The translations under genes and the position numbers were made by a program. This document shows positions 61,621 through 64,000 of a stretch of 64,000 nt of DNA, one piece after another. The notes beneath the pieces were generated by a model. The model saw only the letters and a program-made list of their open reading frames with translations. It had not been told where the DNA came from and did not search any database. This DNA comes from Brevibacillus parabrevis (GTDB lineage: Bacteria > Bacillota > Bacilli > Brevibacillales > Brevibacillaceae). Position 1 is the stretch's first letter. The number at the start of each line of letters is the position of its first letter. The DNA lies in the NCBI RefSeq assembly GCF_003710905.1, contig NZ_RHHV01000016.1:1-64000 (forward strand), given 5' to 3'.

Positions 61621-62226
61621 TTAACTTTTCTTATCTTTTAGCTTTGCTATTGCTGCGTCTACTTTTTTATGCAAATTTAATTCTGTGTTAAAAGGCACAT
61701 AAAAGATCAAGGCATTATCAACCTCATAAATAAACGGAACGATCATATCTGTCCTCTCTCTTATTACTTCAAATTCCAACCGCCCTCTTACTCGCTCTTC
61801 ATAAGATTCATAAACGTATATATGAAGATGCTCCATCTCACCAATTTGATAACTCTCCGGTGTTTTTTTATTCAATGGAAAGTACGATAGTTTTGCAGGA
61901 TTTAACGGTAACCCGTTGTCTTTAAATGCCTGTTTAATTTCCTCTGAACTAAGCAACCTTGTAATCTTTGCTTTCATTACTTCTACATTTTGCTTTTCGG
62001 GATTCCATTTCGTTGTGTAGCCTAAACTTTCAGCGAGTGGCCTCAATGGAACATAAGTTGTCCCTTTATAATTTAATGCTTGCTTTGCAAGAGGAAGCTT
62101 TTGACCGTCAACTATTACATCCTTAATATTAAAGCTGACAGCAATTTGATGTAGAGGTTCAGCAAAAACACTTATGGAAGTAAATAGCACACCTCCGACA
62201 ATAAAGCCTGATAAAAATTTTCTCAT
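61621..62226 (-). CDS. Secreted protein with copper-amine-oxidase N-terminal-like (stalk) domain
   Basis: A 201-residue protein with a signal peptide (RKFLSGFIVGGVLFTSISVFA) and a stalk domain at about 25-90 (IKDVIVDGQKLPL, NYKGTTYVPLRPLAESLGYTTKWN). This domain usually anchors proteins to the cell envelope. The remaining ~110 residues are unrecognised. The start is ATG 62226, after AAAGAGGTGA; a GTG at 62238 is in frame. The gene is AT-rich compared with the purine operon, like the next two genes. Confidence 0.8.
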   Translation of the reverse strand: MRKFLSGFIVGGVLFTSISVFAEPLHQIAVSFNIKDVIVDGQKLPLAKQALNYKGTTYVPLRPLAESLGYTTKWNPEKQNVEVMKAKITRLLSSEEIKQAFKDNGLPLNPAKLSYFPLNKKTPESYQIGEMEHLHIYVYESYEERVRGRLEFEVIRERTDMIVPFIYEVDNALIFYVPFNTELNLHKKVDAAIAKLKDKKS

Positions 62227-62293
62227 ATGGTATTTCACCTCTTTACGATAATCAAAATACGTTGGAGTACATAGCCAACGGATTATTTTTTAT

Positions 62294-62923
62294 TTATTCC
62301 CAATTATACTTCTGAACTACTTTATCTTTTAATTTTTGAAAATGATTCAAATTATCCCCAATAATTTCTTCATTTGCTACATCATCATATGTTGCATCTT
62401 CAAAATCTGTTATAAACGTACGATTTTTAACATTATCGTTAATTGAGTGATCGTACTTTCCTTGATACATTCCGACAATTTGGTAGGAGTTTTCTTTTGG
62501 AGTATCTCGTAAGAACAACGTGTACTCTCCTTCTTCATTCATTAAATTATAACCTTCAACCGTAACAAACTCATTTTTCTCGCTATCTATTGCAGCTGGC
62601 TCGAAGACCAGCACATTGTCCTCTTTCTCAAGATCGCCTTTGATAACTTTAATAATCTTAACTTTTGATTTCGAAAAAGGTACAAAATCGGTGACAGAAT
62701 CTCCGAGAATCGTTTCTCTTTCTCCGGTAAATTTGGCATTTACAATTATTGGGGATTGATTCTCTAATTCTTCAATATCTTCATAAACTTTATAATCGGC
62801 ATGGTAAGAAAATATTTTCATTCCTTCCGTTTTCGCCATAAGCGTACCAGATGTGTAATTAATGCCAACAATTGCTGCAGCCATTGCAATTATTCCAATA
62901 GTTAGTTTAGTCCTTTTATTCAT
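62294..62923 (-). CDS. Unassigned secreted or membrane-anchored protein
   Basis: A 209-residue protein with an N-terminal hydrophobic segment (about 7-30) that is either a signal peptide or an anchor. The outer part has a beta-rich middle (PIIVNAKFTGERETIL, VKIIKVIKGDLEKEDNVLVFEP, NLMNEEGEYTLFLRDT) that resembles small extracellular beta-domains seen in many Bacillota, but no named family is recognised. AT-rich; lies between the protease-like and stalk-domain genes with short gaps, so a shared transcript is probable. Confidence 0.65.
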   Translation of the reverse strand: MNKRTKLTIGIIAMAAAIVGINYTSGTLMAKTEGMKIFSYHADYKVYEDIEELENQSPIIVNAKFTGERETILGDSVTDFVPFSKSKVKIIKVIKGDLEKEDNVLVFEPAAIDSEKNEFVTVEGYNLMNEEGEYTLFLRDTPKENSYQIVGMYQGKYDHSINDNVKNRTFITDFEDATYDDVANEEIIGDNLNHFQKLKDKVVQKYNWE

Positions 62924-62941
62924 TTTATTATATCCTCCTCA

Positions 62942-63550
62942 TTAATACTTCCATTGAAGGTTCGATATATCTAATTGCTGAAGGTCAGGATAGCTGATTT
63001 GTCCTGAAACCATGACTGATTTTACACCATCATACTGATGCTCCATTGCAAAGGCATGACCAATTTCATGAATAGTAGTTTTATTGCGCTCATCCGAAGT
63101 AAATTTGTGCTGTTTCATCATATAATCATTCAACCAAATTTTTGCATAAGCCCATGTTTCATAATTAGATGCGCGCTCATAGCTAGTAGTTTTGGGATCA
63201 ATTTTAAACGGGATCATAATCCCGAATGCATCTCTTGCATACTCACTAGAATTTTTTTCATCTATCACTATGCTTAACATTTCACCATCACCACTTGATA
63301 ATTTCCTAAATCCAATATTTGCATCACTAATTGAATCAAATTCATTTATAGCATCATCGACATATCTAGAGTACCCAAGTCTATCTACAGCGTTACTAGT
63401 TGAATATGTTAATTTTGAATACTTATTATTGAGAAATCCACCTCCTGGCCAAAAAGCGTCAGCATTTGTTTTTCCTTGAAATCCAGATACTGGAATCGAA
63501 AAGACACTTGCCACAAAAAGAAAGGCAACTAGCGATGTCATTTTCCTCAT
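62942..63550 (-). CDS. Matrixin-like secreted zinc metalloprotease
   Basis: A 202-residue protein with signal peptide (about 1-27) and a metzincin zinc site HEIGHAFAMEH (HExxHxxxxxH pattern) near residue 162, with a Met-turn candidate SVMVSG about 15 residues later. Small matrixin-like proteases of this kind occur in Bacillota secretomes. The pro-region is short. The start is ATG 63550 (GGGGTG upstream); a GTG at 63562 is in frame. First gene of the AT-rich group, in a likely three-gene transcript. Confidence 0.85.
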   Translation of the reverse strand: MRKMTSLVAFLFVASVFSIPVSGFQGKTNADAFWPGGGFLNNKYSKLTYSTSNAVDRLGYSRYVDDAINEFDSISDANIGFRKLSSGDGEMLSIVIDEKNSSEYARDAFGIMIPFKIDPKTTSYERASNYETWAYAKIWLNDYMMKQHKFTSDERNKTTIHEIGHAFAMEHQYDGVKSVMVSGQISYPDLQQLDISNLQWKY

Positions 63551-63760
63551 AAAAACATACACCCCATTTTTTGTAAAATTTTACTTTTAATATAACCAAG
63601 TATATTCACTTTCTGCAACTACTGTATATTTACAAAATTCGACATTACTATTTGTATAAATACAAGTTTCTATCGTCATTTCGATATTCTTCACCATTAT
63701 TTCGTTGTACTTTCTTAATAAGGTAAAAACTGAGATTGGCCCCTTTTCAAAGCCTAAATA
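63551..63760. other. AT-rich upstream region of the metalloprotease gene
   Basis: About 210 AT-rich bases that should contain the promoter of the three-gene secreted-protein group. Several TATATT-like boxes are present, and none can be paired with a good -35 box. No gene is seen. Confidence 0.4.
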
Positions 63761-63803
63761 AAAAACCTCAAAAGCTGCTTTACAGGCAACTTTTCAGGTT
63801 TTT
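63761..63803 (-). terminator. Intrinsic terminator after the nitroreductase gene
   Basis: On the minus strand AACCTGAAAAGTTGC pairs with GCAGCTTTTGAGGTT with two mismatches, followed by T-rich sequence, about 10 nt after the nitroreductase stop. Confidence 0.8.
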
Positions 63804-63812
63804 AAACTATCG

Positions 63813-64000
63813 TTACAGCCAAGTCGTCTTCTCTTCCGCAGCCACACGGTTTGTCACAGGCGCATCCGCTTCCGGGTAGCCGATGAACAGCGTGCCTACA
63901 ACCTTTTTGTTTTCCGGCGAGCCGAGAAATTCCAGCAAGCGCTCGTCGCGCACCAAGCCGATTCCTCTCGTGCGCCAAACCATGCCAAGTCCAAGCTCCT
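63813..64000 (-). CDS. Nitroreductase family protein, C-terminal part only
   Basis: The minus strand is open from the window edge to a TAA at 63813-63815, giving 62 codons that end a nitroreductase-like protein: LGLGMVWRTRGIGLVRDERLLEFL, KKVVGTLFIGYPEAD and a closing EEKTTWL. The VVGTLFIGYPE stretch is typical of the C-terminus of FMN-dependent nitroreductases. The N-terminus is outside the window. Confidence 0.75.
   Translation of the reverse strand, partial: ELGLGMVWRTRGIGLVRDERLLEFLGSPENKKVVGTLFIGYPEADAPVTNRVAAEEKTTWL

Overview
The window looks like a chromosome segment of a Gram-positive, moderately GC-rich member of the Bacillota. Strong AGGAGG-type ribosome binding sites, LAxC lipoproteins, Fur boxes, SgrR/PucR/Btr-type regulators and the gene content fit Paenibacillaceae, probably Brevibacillus. 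The genus is an inference, not a proof. No rRNA, tRNA, CRISPR array, transposase or phage capsid/lysis genes were seen.

1-25.3 kb holds the most notable locus: a long minus-strand operon-like block encoding what looks like a contractile injection apparatus related to type VI secretion. It contains a sheath-like protein (19578-21746), an Hcp-like tube protein (18998-19423), two VgrG-like spikes (7107-8588; 1278-4388, the second carrying a C-terminal deaminase-like toxin), a DUF4280 PAAR-like tip (4425-4796), a pentapeptide protein, possible effector adaptors, a candidate immunity gene (573-1253) and a partial second effector cassette (1-448). Between tube and spikes lie three unassigned proteins that may be baseplate parts, an Hsp70-like protein, a DnaJ protein, two FHA proteins, an intact PP2C phosphatase and a membrane-anchored PP2C-like protein that has lost its metal ligands. 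A secreted vWA-domain membrane protein and a Ser/Thr kinase sit beyond the sheath promoter. Kinase + phosphatase + FHA recalls the threonine-phosphorylation control of Proteobacterial type VI systems, yet ClpV, TssJLM and the gp25 lysozyme are not visible.

25.3-33.6 kb is a metabolic stretch: a PEP mutase/isocitrate lyase family protein, an MFS transporter divergent from an SgrR-type regulator, a 66-bp tandem repeat and terminator, nagA, a nitronate monooxygenase-like enzyme, and an unusual VOC-Nudix fusion. 33.6-40.5 kb is a Fur-regulated siderophore region: an ABC exporter-type protein, two FecCD permeases, an AraC regulator fused to a substrate-binding domain, and a substrate-binding lipoprotein.

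40.6-47.6 kb is a 2-aminoethylphosphonate uptake and degradation operon (binding protein, ATPase, fused permease, phnX, phnW, DeoR-type regulator). 47.9-50.4 kb has a monooxygenase-like small protein, an Asp/Glu racemase family protein, an NAD-dependent epimerase-like protein and a decayed copy of part of it.

50.4-61.5 kb is a purine/allantoin catabolic operon: ankyrin protein, AllH, AllF (FdrA) and AllG (oxamate carbamoyltransferase subunits), NCS1 permease, carbamate kinase, guanine deaminase-like protein and NCS2 permease. It is transcribed away from a PucR-family regulator. 61.6-64 kb has three AT-rich secreted-protein genes (one a matrixin-like protease) and the 3' end of a nitroreductase gene.
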